The notes: a model not told the origin generated them from the letters alone. DNA of 64,000 bases from Marinifilum breve (GCF_003202155.1 NZ_QFLI01000015.1:46889-110888), one strand, 5' to 3'; numbered from the stretch's first letter, positions 1 to 10,625 are shown. Translations and numbers: made by a program.

Positions 1-2506
1 TATCAAAGCGAATCACTAAGTTGTACTCTTCGCGTGGGAATTTAGATACATATCCTCTAACTCCAACACCATATGATCCACCTTCTTTTTCACGAATCAC
101 TTCAAGATATCTCTTATTTAATAGACTAGACACAAAGCTCATCATAAGCTTATTCTCTCTTGAATATTTGATATCTCCATGCAAGTCGATATGAATGGTA
201 GTTTTTGGAGTTTCCATCTCTCTTGTGAAATGGTTGTGAGTATCCTTTTTAGGATAATCTACACCATTATCTTTCCAAGTTTCTTCACGATCAATATCTT
301 TGATACTTCCCAAATATGTTTCGATCAATGGCTTCGCTTTTTCAACATCGATATTACCTACAAATACAAAAGTAAAATCACTTGCATCCACGAATCTCTC
401 TTGATAAACTCGCTTCATTGTTCCAAGATCCAAGCTTGCAATCATGTCTGTGTTGAATAAGATTGTTCTTGGATTGTGATCAGTTGTTGTTACCGAAACA
501 GAATCTCTAAAAGCCTTGTTAACATCAGCACCCATATTGGCTACATAAGCCATATATCTACCTTTTAATGCAGTAAATGCTTCTTCATCGAAACGTGGAG
601 CAACAAAATACATGTGTACCAATTGCAACATGGTTTCAAAATCCTTAACAGATGAATTTCCACTAAATCCTTCAGACAATTCACTAATATAAGGTGAAAC
701 GCGAACAGATTTTCCTGTTAATAATTTTTGCAAGCTAGTCTGATCAAACTTACCTAAACCGAAATTAGCAATAAATCCACCCGCCATCTCAGCTGAAGCT
801 AAATCTTCCACACCGTATAATGAATTTCCACCTTTACTAAATGCTTGTAAACGAATTTCATTTTCTTTGAAATCAGTCTTCTTCACTACTACTTTTGCTC
901 CATTGGCTAAAGTCCATTCTGTAGCACCAAAACCATTAAGTTCTGCCTCTTTCTTTACCGCTCCTGCTTTTGGCATTTCAGCAATTAAAGGTTCAGTAAT
1001 TACCTTATCTACATATGGTTTCAATTCTGCGTTTTTTACTTTCTCCATTAAAGCTAATAGTTGCTTTTCTGTTGGCAATTCAACATTTTCTTTTTCAGGA
1101 GCTGTAAATGTGATAATGACATTCTCTTTTGTCATCCATTTTTTCGTAAATGCATTTACCTCTTCAGCTGAGATACCTGGCAATAATTTCTTAATTGCTT
1201 CGTATTCAAATTCAATTCCCGGAACTGGTTCATTTACCAAAAAGTGACTTTGGTAACCTCTTACCAATCTATCGTTATGTTGCTTATTACGATCTTTGTA
1301 TTGCTTTTCAATACTGCTCAACATTTCAGTTTTTGCTCTCTCTAATTCTGTCGCAACAACACCATGTCTGTTTGCTCTTTCAATCTCGTTTAAGAATGTT
1401 TCAGCTCCTCCAAGTAAATTGTCTTCTTTCAGAGTTACACTGTTGTGATAAACATCCAATTTACGAGCTTTATTGTAATAAGCAGCCCATGCATTAATAA
1501 AAGGAGCATTCCCTTTTTGAAGCAATTCATTTAGACGATTTCCTAAAATACTTGAGTGTAAATTCTCAATAAGAGAATTGCGATAGTATTTCATGTTCTT
1601 TTCGTTAAAAGGAGTTGCCTTATGCTTGTAAAAAACTTCAAATGAATAACTGCTTACCTCTGGGTCTGTAATAATACCAACAATTGGTTCTTTATTACCT
1701 GGAACATCATAATAAATTCGTTCTTTAGGGTTTTCAACTGCAGGAATATGAGCGAACATTTCCTTAATCTTATTTTCAAATTTTTCTGCATCAATATCAC
1801 CTACAATTACGATAGCTTGTAGGTCTGTACGATACCAGTCATGATAAAAATCACGAATAACCTGATGATCAAAGTTATCAATCACATCCAAGCTACCAAT
1901 AACATCGCGTTCAGCATACTTAGATCCTTTGTAGATTACTTTACTCTTTTCTAAGTAAGCTCTCATACCACCTGATCGTCTGGTTCTCCACTCTTCGTGA
2001 ATCACTCCGCGTTCACTGTCAATTTCCTTACCTTCAAGACTTAGGTAATTCGACCAATCATGTAAAACCAATAAAGCTGAATCCAATAGGTTTTCGTTTG
2101 AGGTAGGAATATTACTCAAATTGTAAACCGTTTCATCCACATTGGTGTAAGCATTAATGTTACGTCCAAATGCGACACCATATTTTTCAAGGTAATTTAG
2201 CACACCTTTACCTGGAAAATGTTCGGTTCCATTAAAAGCCATATGTTCTAGGAAGTGAGCCAATCCGTTCTGGTTGTCATTTTCGAGAATTGCCCCTACA
2301 TTCTGAACAATATAGAAACTAGCACGATCCTTAGGTTCCTCATTGTGTCGTACGTAATAAGTTAATCCATTCTTTAACTTTCCTGTTCTTACATTTGGAT
2401 CCATTGGCAGTTTGGAATCCATCTGATTTTGTGCCGTTAACATTCCTGTTCCGGCTAATAGTAAAGTCCCACAAAGGCTAACTTTACCAATAAAATTTTT
2501 AATCAT
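1..2506 (-). CDS. M16 family zinc metallopeptidase, PqqL/insulinase-like (C-terminus beyond window)
   Basis: A secreted M16 (pitrilysin/insulinase) peptidase, read from ATG at 2506; the frame stays open to base 1, giving about 835 residues of a protein that is usually about 940. Residues 1-26 look like a Sec signal peptide ending in LTAQ. The inverted zinc motif HFLEH (HxxEH) is at residues 84-88, followed by AFNGTEHF, as in PqqL-type enzymes with several M16 domains. The family degrades peptides in the periplasm; the substrate cannot be told from the sequence. It is a single gene behind a 330-bp upstream gap. The truncation is a window edge, not a mutation. Confidence 0.9.
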   Translation of the reverse strand, partial: MIKNFIGKVSLCGTLLLAGTGMLTAQNQMDSKLPMDPNVRTGKLKNGLTYYVRHNEEPKDRASFYIVQNVGAILENDNQNGLAHFLEHMAFNGTEHFPGKGVLNYLEKYGVAFGRNINAYTNVDETVYNLSNIPTSNENLLDSALLVLHDWSNYLSLEGKEIDSERGVIHEEWRTRRSGGMRAYLEKSKVIYKGSKYAERDVIGSLDVIDNFDHQVIRDFYHDWYRTDLQAIVIVGDIDAEKFENKIKEMFAHIPAVENPKERIYYDVPGNKEPIVGIITDPEVSSYSFEVFYKHKATPFNEKNMKYYRNSLIENLHSSILGNRLNELLQKGNAPFINAWAAYYNKARKLDVYHNSVTLKEDNLLGGAETFLNEIERANRHGVVATELERAKTEMLSSIEKQYKDRNKQHNDRLVRGYQSHFLVNEPVPGIEFEYEAIKKLLPGISAEEVNAFTKKWMTKENVIITFTAPEKENVELPTEKQLLALMEKVKNAELKPYVDKVITEPLIAEMPKAGAVKKEAELNGFGATEWTLANGAKVVVKKTDFKENEIRLQAFSKGGNSLYGVEDLASAEMAGGFIANFGLGKFDQTSLQKLLTGKSVRVSPYISELSEGFSGNSSVKDFETMLQLVHMYFVAPRFDEEAFTALKGRYMAYVANMGADVNKAFRDSVSVTTTDHNPRTILFNTDMIASLDLGTMKRVYQERFVDASDFTFVFVGNIDVEKAKPLIETYLGSIKDIDREETWKDNGVDYPKKDTHNHFTREMETPKTTIHIDLHGDIKYSRENKLMMSFVSSLLNKRYLEVIREKEGGSYGVGVRGYVSKFPREEYNLVIRFD

Positions 2507-2793
2507 TTGATATCTGTTTTGGTGATTTGATTTAATTAACACACCCAACATAAGGGTAAGTCCTTTATAAATTAACGAAAGAAATAGTTATTTAACAATT
2601 CCATTTGCAATTTTTAACAATTCGATGGTTTAACTTTTACAATATAAATTCAAATGTAAATTCCCTGCAAAAGCTTCTAGAACATTCACTTTTCTTCAAA
2701 TAAAGTCGCATTAATTTTCATAAATATCTAGTTGCTGCTAATCTGCAATATAGATACAATCTAAATTACACATCAAAACCTAAATTTGATTAT
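2507..2793. other. Gene-free stretch upstream of the M16 gene
   Basis: AT-rich spacer between the M16 start and the terminator of the Tricorn gene. On the minus strand it holds one TACATTTG (2651-2658), which matches the Bacteroidota -7 consensus TAnnTTTG, but no TTTG lies at the usual -33 distance. It is only a weak promoter candidate. No ORF or RNA gene is seen. Confidence 0.3.
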
Positions 2794-2820
2794 AAAAAAA
2801 GGAGCATCAAATGATGCTCC
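2794..2820 (-). terminator. Intrinsic terminator of the Tricorn-like protease gene
   Basis: An 8-bp perfect stem (GGAGCATC/GATGCTCC, 2801-2808 and 2813-2820) with a 4-nt loop. On the minus strand it is followed by a run of seven T. It begins 24 bp after the stop codon of the gene ending at 2844. Confidence 0.85.
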
Positions 2821-2843
2821 TTTTACAATTATCGATATACTTA

Positions 2844-5800
2844 CTATTTAATATCTTCTTCAATCCACTCCGATCGGTTAGGATCAGCAGGTGGAGTAAC
2901 TTTTTTCTTAGCTGGCTGGTTTTCTAGTTCTTTTAACAACTCTTCTACCGCTTTTTTAACACAAGGATCAATTCCTTTCGCAACCAAATGTGGTTCATCG
3001 TAAACTTCGAAATCAGGATAAACACCCACTCCTTCGATAATCCAATTTTGGTTTTCATCGAAAATACCAAAACGAGGAACTGCAATATAACCGCCATCAA
3101 CAAGGCCTGCATTACCTGACATACCTACTAATCCTCCCCAGGTGCGGGTCCCAATTAGTTTACCCAATCCTTTTTTACGGAAGAAATATGGGAATGCATC
3201 TCCACCTGATGAAGAGTAATGGTTGATCAGCATTGCTTTAGGTCCATCATGAGCCACACCAGGAGTTTTCCACGGTTCCAATCCTCGCAAGTGCCAGTAT
3301 GATAATACATCTCGATCCAATAAATCTGCCATATGATCAGGAATAAATCCACCACCATTATAGCGATCATCAATAATTAATGCTTCTTTATCGTGATAAG
3401 CATACATACCTCTGTGCAATTCACGATTTCCTTCTACAGCAGTGTTTGGAACATGAATGTATCCAATTTTTCCTCCTGATAATTTTTCAACCATTGCTCG
3501 ACGTTCGTTCACCCAATCCAAGTAAATTAACTCCAATTCACTAGCAATCGGCTTAATAGTGTAAGTTTTAGCTCCTGTTGCATTTGGAATAGAGTTCACT
3601 GTAATCTCAACTCTCTTACCAACCATATTCTCAAGATACATGTAAGGATTTACCTTGGTAGTAACATCATGCCCATTAATGCTAATCAGGTACTGCCCTT
3701 CTTTTACATTCACACCTTGCTCTGTTAATGGAGAACGACGAGATGGATTCCAGTTTTCACCATCATAGATTTTCGAGATGATGTATCTGTTGTTCTTTAA
3801 ATCAGCTTTTAATTTAGCTCCCAGCAATCCTGTTTGCACTGATTTTACTTTCTCAAAATCGCCATAGTTCACATAAGCGTGACCAGTATTGGTCTCAGAA
3901 ATAATTTCACCTAGAATGTAATCCAAATCTGCACGGTGAGCAAGATCTTTCACCATTGGTTCATAATCAGCTTTAATTTTAGCCCAATCAACACCATGGA
4001 TGTTTTCTACATAGAAATAATCTCTAAAGATTCTCCAACCATCGGTATAGATTTGATTCCACTCCTTAACCGGATCAATCTTCATTTCCATATCATCAAG
4101 ATCTAATGCTCCAGCCTTTGGTGCTTGACCTTTTGATAAATTTGTAATTCCATAAGTTGAACCAGAACGGTACATGACCTTGTTACCATCTGCTGTCAAT
4201 TCATAAGAAGATACAGACTTTAAAATTACCTCATCACTTTCTTTCTTTATGATATAATGATGCAAGCTACCATTGGTTCTGTATAAAATTCCGTCTTCAA
4301 CAGCCTGTAATCCGCTGTAATTTCCTGATGATACAGGGAATGCAACGATGCGATTGTTAATGCCATCCAAATCAATTTTCACCTTCAGTTTCTGGTCTTT
4401 TGCAGCATCACCTTTGGCTTTTTTCTTTGACTTTGAAGGTTCTTCTTTCAGCTCTTCCTTATATTCCTCTACATCATTTTTTAGAGGGAATAATTTGGGG
4501 CCATCAGCTTTTAAAGCCATTGCATAAATGCGAGTTGCATTATTATACAGGTAATTGAACTCAAAGCTTGAAAAATCAAGGTTAAAATCTCTATTCGATA
4601 GGAAATACATGAAGTTTCCATCTTTAGAGAATACTGGAGAAGAATCACCAAATGTATCGTTAGTTAAAGCATGTTTCTTACCTGTTGAAACTTGGTAAAC
4701 CCAAATTGCACCTTGTCCGTTAGAGCTGTCTTTAACGTAAGTAATCCAATCAGAATCTGGTGAAACAGAAAAATCTCTAATTTCATTTCTTTCAGCTTGA
4801 TCGATCACTTTTAAAGCTCCTGTTTCAACATTCACCAACTTCAATTTTAAGCTGCGATCGAAGAAAACCATGTATTTGCTATCTGGAGTCCATTTTGGTT
4901 GATACATCCAAGAAGAAGACCCTTTGGTAATTTGTTTTGCCTTAGCTCCCTTCTTGTTTTCCAGCAAATAGATTTCATATTCTCCAGTAGCATCAGAATA
5001 ATAAGAAATGTATTTTCCGTTTGGCGACCATGTTGGAGACATTTCTCTAACACCTTGTGTTTGCGTTAAATTAATGGTTGATCCATTTTTAGCTGGAACA
5101 GAGAAAATATCACCACGAGCATCAAACAAAGCACGCTTTCCTGAAGGAGAAACAGCCCAATTCTCAATAAAACCTTTCACATTTTTATAGAATGGCAATG
5201 TGTTTGGATTGTCAAAATTGATATTTACAATTACTCGTTCCTCTTTTCCAGTTTCCAGATTTAACTTGTAAATATGTCCTCCATTTTCATAAGCAATTTG
5301 TCCATTCTCACCCGATGGCCACATCACATCAAAGTTTTTGTGATGTGTCATTTGAGTCAAGTTTTTGCTCTCTACATCATACTTATAAATGTTCAATTTT
5401 AAATCACGATCAGAAGCAAAATAGATGGAATTCTTGTACCATGAAGGAATTTGATCGGAACCAACGAATTTCGTAATTCTTTCCGATTGATCATTCTCTA
5501 AATCATAAATCCAAAGATCAGCTGCACGTCCTCCTTTATATCTCTTCCAAGTACGGAATTCTCTACTAATTGGAGCAAAACACATTTTAGTAGCATCAGG
5601 TGAGAATACACCAAATCCACCTTCCGGGATTTGAAGCTCCTCTTCCATTCCACCATCTATACCTACTTTAAAGTATTTACCATTTCTTTCACCAAAAGCA
5701 GTACGATTCATACGAACTAAGATGGATTTACTATCAGGCGTCCAGTCTAGAACAACATTATCGAACCCACCACGAGGAGGCATTAATCCCACAGAGTTGT

Positions 5801-6125
5801 AGTAAGTCAATTGTTTTGGAGTTCCACCCGTTGCAGGCATTACATATACCTGACGACTTCCAGAATATTCACCCGAAAAGGCAATCCACTTACCATCCGG
5901 AGAAATTTTTGGGAACAATTCCATTCCCATATGAGAAGTTAAACGTTTTGCATCGCCTCCATTTGAATCAACTGTCCAAATATCGCCAGCATATACAAAT
6001 GCGATTAAATTGTTATTAATATCAGGATATCGCAATAAACGAACATCCTCTTTTGCATGAGCACTTCCAACAATGCTCATAAGAACGGTGAATAATACAC
6101 CAATTCTTAATCTGATTTTTAGCAT
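2844..6125 (-). CDS. Tricorn-like protease, S41 family, secreted
   Basis: A 1093-residue protein with a Sec signal peptide ending near SAHA (about residue 24). The N-terminal half contains many beta-propeller (PD40/WD40-like) blades, seen as repeated SPDGKWIAFSG, SPNGKYISYYSD and SPDSDWITYVKD motifs. A PDZ-like segment (EGQYLISINGHDV) and a C-terminal S41 peptidase core follow. Candidate catalytic residues are the His in TNTGHAYV, the Ser in HYSSSGGDAFP and the Glu in EGVGVYPD, which correspond to Tricorn His/Ser/Glu. In the family the propellers gate peptides into the active site; a periplasmic location is inferred from the signal peptide. A Lys-rich low-complexity insert (KEEPSKSKKKAKGDAAK) separates the propellers from the protease half. 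Length is normal for bacterial Tricorn homologues. Confidence 0.92.
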   Translation of the reverse strand: MLKIRLRIGVLFTVLMSIVGSAHAKEDVRLLRYPDINNNLIAFVYAGDIWTVDSNGGDAKRLTSHMGMELFPKISPDGKWIAFSGEYSGSRQVYVMPATGGTPKQLTYYNSVGLMPPRGGFDNVVLDWTPDSKSILVRMNRTAFGERNGKYFKVGIDGGMEEELQIPEGGFGVFSPDATKMCFAPISREFRTWKRYKGGRAADLWIYDLENDQSERITKFVGSDQIPSWYKNSIYFASDRDLKLNIYKYDVESKNLTQMTHHKNFDVMWPSGENGQIAYENGGHIYKLNLETGKEERVIVNINFDNPNTLPFYKNVKGFIENWAVSPSGKRALFDARGDIFSVPAKNGSTINLTQTQGVREMSPTWSPNGKYISYYSDATGEYEIYLLENKKGAKAKQITKGSSSWMYQPKWTPDSKYMVFFDRSLKLKLVNVETGALKVIDQAERNEIRDFSVSPDSDWITYVKDSSNGQGAIWVYQVSTGKKHALTNDTFGDSSPVFSKDGNFMYFLSNRDFNLDFSSFEFNYLYNNATRIYAMALKADGPKLFPLKNDVEEYKEELKEEPSKSKKKAKGDAAKDQKLKVKIDLDGINNRIVAFPVSSGNYSGLQAVEDGILYRTNGSLHHYIIKKESDEVILKSVSSYELTADGNKVMYRSGSTYGITNLSKGQAPKAGALDLDDMEMKIDPVKEWNQIYTDGWRIFRDYFYVENIHGVDWAKIKADYEPMVKDLAHRADLDYILGEIISETNTGHAYVNYGDFEKVKSVQTGLLGAKLKADLKNNRYIISKIYDGENWNPSRRSPLTEQGVNVKEGQYLISINGHDVTTKVNPYMYLENMVGKRVEITVNSIPNATGAKTYTIKPIASELELIYLDWVNERRAMVEKLSGGKIGYIHVPNTAVEGNRELHRGMYAYHDKEALIIDDRYNGGGFIPDHMADLLDRDVLSYWHLRGLEPWKTPGVAHDGPKAMLINHYSSSGGDAFPYFFRKKGLGKLIGTRTWGGLVGMSGNAGLVDGGYIAVPRFGIFDENQNWIIEGVGVYPDFEVYDEPHLVAKGIDPCVKKAVEELLKELENQPAKKKVTPPADPNRSEWIEEDIK

Positions 6126-6182
6126 GTTACTAGTATTTGTGAATTAAGGATCTCAATTTTAAAATTGATGTAGTGAAACTAC

Positions 6183-6217
6183 AAAAAAAGTGGCATCCTT
6201 CTAGAAGAATGCCACTT
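6183..6217 (-). terminator. Intrinsic terminator of the GH97 gene
   Basis: A long stem with arms AAGTGGCAT and ATGCCACTT (6188-6217) around a TCTTCTAGAAGG interior, followed by seven T on the minus strand. It begins 21 bp after the GH97 stop codon and closes the sus-like operon. Confidence 0.85.
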
Positions 6218-6238
6218 AAAATATTGTTAAAGTATCAA

Positions 6239-8371
6239 CTACTTCATTTCAATCAAACTAACTGCAGCTCCACCACCTGCAGCTAATTTTAGATTTAATT
6301 CAGAATTGTTATCTACTTCCATTTTTTCAATCTTGTATTCAGTAGGATTTTTATCCCAATGTGCATTATCTCCATCTAGGTATAGAGTAGCCATGTATTT
6401 CTTACCTGCTGGCAAGAAGTCTAGTGCTACTTTCATATCACGAGCATTTTCGTCGGTAATTGCACCTAAAAACCAGTTATTTGATTCACGATCTTGACGA
6501 GCAATGGTAACAAAGTCACCAATCTCACCATTCAATACTTTTGTTTGTTCCCAATTTACAGCAACATCACGGATAAATTGAAAAGCATCGTTTCCTTTAT
6601 AACTCTCAATCAAGTCAGGCACCATCTGAATTGGACTATTGATTACAACGTACAATGCCAATTGATGAGCCAAGGTTGTGTTTACCTGGTTATTCTTCTT
6701 ATATGGTTCCAATTTGATATTGAAAATACCCGGAGTGTAATCAATAGGACCAGATAACATACGTGTAAATGCAACGATCGGCAAATGTTCTGCAGGATTT
6801 CCTCCATCAGAAGACCACGCATTAAACTCTTGTCCACGAAGCCCTTCTCTTGCAATTGCATTCGGGTAAGTACGACGTAATCCTGTCGCTTTAATTGGTT
6901 CGTGAGCATTAATAGCAATCTTGTTCTCTGCTCCTTTAACCAAAGCTCTTCTGTAGTGGTTCACCATCCATTGTCCGTGATGGAATTCTCCTTTAGGAAT
7001 TAATTTACCCACATAACCAGTTTTCACTGAATGAATTCCCAATGAGTTCATTAAATGATATGCTGAATCCATCTGCTGGTCGTAAGTACGTGGTGCAGCC
7101 GATGTTTCATGATGCATGATTAGCTCAACACCTTTTGATTTTCCATAACGAACAACTTCAGCTAAATCGTAATCAGGATAAGGAGTTACGAAATCAAAAA
7201 CACCTTCACGATCTTCAAAACCAATCCAATGTTCCCATCCGGTATTCCAACCTTCAACCAAAATACCACCTAAATTATTTTCTGATGCAAAATCAATTAA
7301 TTCTTTTGCATACTCTGTAGTAGCACCATGACGACCATGCGGTTTTAAACCTGTTGCTGAATTCATATCTTGAGTAGCACCATAGTCCCATGTTCTGGTT
7401 CCCAAGTGCATATCCCACCAGATACCTACATACTTCATTGGCTTAAAGTAGTCTACCTTACCAATTTTATTTGGTTCATTCAAATTTACAATCAAATCTG
7501 ATTCAATTAAATCCCCCGCTTTATCAGCAATTTGAATGGTTCTCCAAGGTGTATTAAATGGTACACTACGCTTTACTTTGTAATCATTATTCAATGAACC
7601 AACCAAGCAGGATTCCCACATCATGTCTTTCTTGTTTACTTTTAGGGTCATTCCAGAGTAATCTGTCAAATTTGCTTCGTGGAAACTTAGATAAATGCCT
7701 TCATCCGTTTTCATTGTAACCGGTGTGTTCACCGCATTATTTGGAATAGATGTTTGCGCTAAACTTGCATGATTTCTCAATTTTGTAGCATCAATTTCCG
7801 AGAACATTGTGGTATGGTACAAATGCTCGTAAATATCCCAATCACCAGGAATCCACCATGTTTTATGGTCTCCAGCCAAATTAAATTGAGTATTTTCCTC
7901 TGTAATCAATACCTCATTCATCGCGTCTTGTTCAGGGAATTCATAACGAAATCCTAAACCATCGTTATACACTTTGAAAATGATATTCATTTTTCTGTTT
8001 GGAGCTTGTTGTTCCTCCAAACTTAGTTTTAATTGATTAAACTGATCAATTACAACTCGTTTCTCCCCCCATTGCATTTCCCAGCTTGAATCGCTAGATG
8101 AACTTTCAGAATCTACAATTTTCCAACCTTTTTCAATGGCTGGCATGTTCTTCAAGTCAAATCCCATTGATGAAGGTTCAATTATGGGCTTACCATTAAA
8201 CGAAACCTGGTAAGTAGCCTGACCTTCTACCATACTCACTTCAACACCAATTTTACCATCTGGTGATGATACCTTGGTTGTCATTTTCCCATTGGTACAT
8301 GATGCAAAAATCATCAAGCAACCAATTAACAAACTTTGAATTGATCTAAAATTCATAACAGAATGATACAT
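6239..8371 (-). CDS. Glycoside hydrolase family 97, probable inverting alpha-glucosidase (SusB-like)
   Basis: A 710-residue lipoprotein: the segment LIGCLMIFASC is a lipobox-type signal, and the likelier start is the internal ATG at 8356 (MNFRSIQ), which gives a normal-length leader. GH97 signatures are present: WWIPGDWDIYEH, WWDMHLGTRTWDYG, GWNTGWEHW and NAHEPIKATGLRRTYPN. Glu491 (AHEP) and Glu514 (RGQEF), numbered from the longer start, match the catalytic pair of inverting SusB. The Asp nucleophile of retaining GH97 alpha-galactosidases is absent; the matching site reads VKTGYVG. It is the last gene of a susC-susD-susE/F-GH97 operon, so it probably hydrolyses alpha-glucans or maltooligosaccharides in the periplasm. 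The exact linkage is inference. Confidence 0.93.
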   Translation of the reverse strand: MYHSVMNFRSIQSLLIGCLMIFASCTNGKMTTKVSSPDGKIGVEVSMVEGQATYQVSFNGKPIIEPSSMGFDLKNMPAIEKGWKIVDSESSSSDSSWEMQWGEKRVVIDQFNQLKLSLEEQQAPNRKMNIIFKVYNDGLGFRYEFPEQDAMNEVLITEENTQFNLAGDHKTWWIPGDWDIYEHLYHTTMFSEIDATKLRNHASLAQTSIPNNAVNTPVTMKTDEGIYLSFHEANLTDYSGMTLKVNKKDMMWESCLVGSLNNDYKVKRSVPFNTPWRTIQIADKAGDLIESDLIVNLNEPNKIGKVDYFKPMKYVGIWWDMHLGTRTWDYGATQDMNSATGLKPHGRHGATTEYAKELIDFASENNLGGILVEGWNTGWEHWIGFEDREGVFDFVTPYPDYDLAEVVRYGKSKGVELIMHHETSAAPRTYDQQMDSAYHLMNSLGIHSVKTGYVGKLIPKGEFHHGQWMVNHYRRALVKGAENKIAINAHEPIKATGLRRTYPNAIAREGLRGQEFNAWSSDGGNPAEHLPIVAFTRMLSGPIDYTPGIFNIKLEPYKKNNQVNTTLAHQLALYVVINSPIQMVPDLIESYKGNDAFQFIRDVAVNWEQTKVLNGEIGDFVTIARQDRESNNWFLGAITDENARDMKVALDFLPAGKKYMATLYLDGDNAHWDKNPTEYKIEKMEVDNNSELNLKLAAGGGAAVSLIEMK

Positions 8372-8424
8372 TAATAAAATTGAAAAAAATCCAGATGATT
8401 ATATCTCACCGGAATATAAATTTA

Positions 8425-8453
8425 GGATGTTCGCCTCAAAAAGACGAACATCC
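8425..8453 (-). terminator. Stem-loop after the SusE/F-like gene, possible partial terminator
   Basis: Perfect 9-bp arms GGATGTTCG (8425-8433) and CGAACATCC (8445-8453) with an 11-nt loop, followed on the minus strand only by TAAATTT. The weak T-tract suggests attenuation or an mRNA-stabilising hairpin between the susE/F-like gene and GH97, not a strong stop. Confidence 0.5.
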
Positions 8454-8510
8454 CGAACTAAATTTCTAATTTATCTCACCTAAGGCTAATTCGGTGAAAT
8501 TTCTTAACTC

Positions 8511-8954
8511 CTAATTCAGTTTTTCAATATGAATAGAAATAGGTGGTTTTGTATTTAAACGAATTTGATAATTACCCGTTGTTTCAGCAGTAATTTCCCA
8601 TTTTTTATCAGGATTTCCTCCTACTACCAATTCAACAGCATTACTATTAATATCCTGATGATTTTCGACAGGCATAAAAAAGTCACATCCCCAGTCACCT
8701 ACTTTTGTTGGAATTTTAAACTCTCCAGGTTTCAATTCACCTTCCCAGATAAAAACAAATGGGTCTTTCGAATCAACAATCATTGGAGTTGGGTTTCCAA
8801 TATCCCAACCCGCAGGAACAGAGCTCCCCACTAACCAAAGAGCCGTGTAATCTGGTTCATAAAACTCAATTACTTCAGGATTATCAATATCCTTATCACA
8901 TGCTGAAAATAAGATTGTCAGAATGCTTATGATTAGATATATATTTTTCTTCAT
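8511..8954 (-). CDS. Short SusE/SusF-like outer-membrane lipoprotein
   Basis: 147 residues with a lipobox (TILFSAC, Cys about residue 19). The rest matches a single SusE/SusF starch-binding module: LWLVGSSVPAGWDIGNPTPM near the start and GNYQIRLNTKPPISIHIEKL at the end. SusE and SusF are surface glycan-binding proteins with several such domains, so this is a one-domain version, far shorter than the 390-490 residues usual for them. Its place directly after susD, and the sugar-binding fold, suggest a surface glycan-binding role. Ligand specificity is not readable from sequence. Confidence 0.75.
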   Translation of the reverse strand: MKKNIYLIISILTILFSACDKDIDNPEVIEFYEPDYTALWLVGSSVPAGWDIGNPTPMIVDSKDPFVFIWEGELKPGEFKIPTKVGDWGCDFFMPVENHQDINSNAVELVVGGNPDKKWEITAETTGNYQIRLNTKPPISIHIEKLN

Positions 8955-9000
8955 GATCTACTATTTTTTAGGACAAAATTGCTTCTAATACAACATTTGA

Positions 9001-10476
9001 TTAATTCAAGTTAGGGTTACTATCAATTGCCCATTGAGGTATTGGAAACAAATGATTTGCTTCAGTGTCAGTTGATTTCTCCCACCAAGACTCTGTAAAT
9101 TTTCCAAAGCGGATCAAATCCTGACGACGATGTGCCTCACACCACATTTCTCTACCTCTTTCATCCAATAGATTATCTAGTGTAATATCAGCGTCATCCC
9201 AAGCTGTAGCACCTGCAGCAGTTCTAATATCATTAATTTCAGTTTTTGCAATTGCCAGATTACCTCTTGTTTTTCTTAACTGACATTCTGCTTTCATTAA
9301 CTTGAAATCAGCCAAACGGAAAATTGGTAAATCATTACTTAAGTTATCTTTTACGCCGCTTTTAATTTCAAACTTAACCATTCTTGCTCCAGAAAATCTG
9401 ATTTGAGCTGATGTAAATGAAGCATCCATTCTAAGAGCAGGAACTTCTTTTGTGAATACTACAGGAGCATTTCCAGCATCTGTATCAAACAATTGCTCGC
9501 CTGATGAAGAAAACTGCTGCCCTAACAATAATCCTGCTTTACGAGTATCATTGTCTTCAAAGAAGTCTACCAATCTTTCCTGCGCACAGAACCCATTCCA
9601 GAATGTTGTTCTTGCATTAAAAGTTGCAGTATTTGTGTAATGCAAAGTTCTTCTGTGCAGAATAAATCCTTGGTAATTATCTTCATCGTAAGGTACAGTA
9701 AAGATATTTTCAGGAGAATTTTGGTTCTCTGTTACAAATGCACCCAATCTATTTGACTCCAAACTATATGGACCAGCAATAATTAAATCACAATAGTTTT
9801 CACACTCTTCCCACATTGGGGTACCTGTAAATACTTCCGCATTTAAATACAATTTTGCTAATAATGCATAAGCTGTGTATTGATTTACAGAACTTGTTGA
9901 AGATCCTTCCAAATCATCAATAACGCTCTCGATATCAGCAATAATATTATTAAACACTGTTGCTCTACTTACTTTTTCAGGAGTTTCAGGAGCATCAGCA
10001 AAACTTGTTACATATGGTACATCGCCATAATTGTCTATCAACAAATAGTAATAATATGCACGAAGTACTTTCATTTGAGCAACTGCATTCTTTGATGTTT
10101 CTGCATCTCCTAAATATTCAATTGCCTTATTACATTCGGTAACTCCGTTATAGAAATTACGCCACATATTATTTACATATTCATGGTTATTATCCCAGCT
10201 GTGAGTATGAAGTGCTCTCCACTTTCCACCATCATCCCAATCGGAACCACGTGTAGGTGCAACAATTAAATCTGAAGTGATTTCCTGAGCAAACCACCAA
10301 CCACCATCTATATGTGATTGTAATTGGGAGTATGCATTATTTGTGATTAACTGTGCCTGAATTTCATTCTCAGGATATTCTTCTGCCAATAGTTCACTAT
10401 ATACCTCATCACTTAAATCTGTGCACGAAGCGAACATTCCAATAATGGCAAGAAGTCCAAATATTTTAATTTTCAT
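9001..10476 (-). CDS. SusD/RagB family nutrient-binding lipoprotein
   Basis: About 491 residues from the chosen start (MKIKIFG at 10476); in-frame ATGs at 10497 and 10515 would only add residues ahead of the lipobox GMFASC. The N-terminal SusD-like region (NNAYSQLQSHIDGGWWFAQE, NNMWRNFYNGVTECN) and the C-terminal RagB/SusD end (RGREMWCEAHRRQDLIRFGKF, HLFPIPQWAIDSNPNL) are both clear. It caps the SusC barrel at the cell surface and captures oligosaccharides for import. It lies 110 bp downstream of susC in the same operon. The GH97 enzyme downstream points to an alpha-glucan ligand. Confidence 0.93.
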   Translation of the reverse strand: MKIKIFGLLAIIGMFASCTDLSDEVYSELLAEEYPENEIQAQLITNNAYSQLQSHIDGGWWFAQEITSDLIVAPTRGSDWDDGGKWRALHTHSWDNNHEYVNNMWRNFYNGVTECNKAIEYLGDAETSKNAVAQMKVLRAYYYYLLIDNYGDVPYVTSFADAPETPEKVSRATVFNNIIADIESVIDDLEGSSTSSVNQYTAYALLAKLYLNAEVFTGTPMWEECENYCDLIIAGPYSLESNRLGAFVTENQNSPENIFTVPYDEDNYQGFILHRRTLHYTNTATFNARTTFWNGFCAQERLVDFFEDNDTRKAGLLLGQQFSSSGEQLFDTDAGNAPVVFTKEVPALRMDASFTSAQIRFSGARMVKFEIKSGVKDNLSNDLPIFRLADFKLMKAECQLRKTRGNLAIAKTEINDIRTAAGATAWDDADITLDNLLDERGREMWCEAHRRQDLIRFGKFTESWWEKSTDTEANHLFPIPQWAIDSNPNLN

Positions 10477-10625
10477 CTGCTTATAATTTTCATTCATTTG
10501 CCAGATGTAAGCCACATGATCAAAATAATTACTTTAATCATGCTCGTTTCATCCTGTTCATTTTTCTTATTAAGCTTTCATTAAGAATTATTTACCGATT
10601 CTTAATTCATGTAAATTAATTCTCC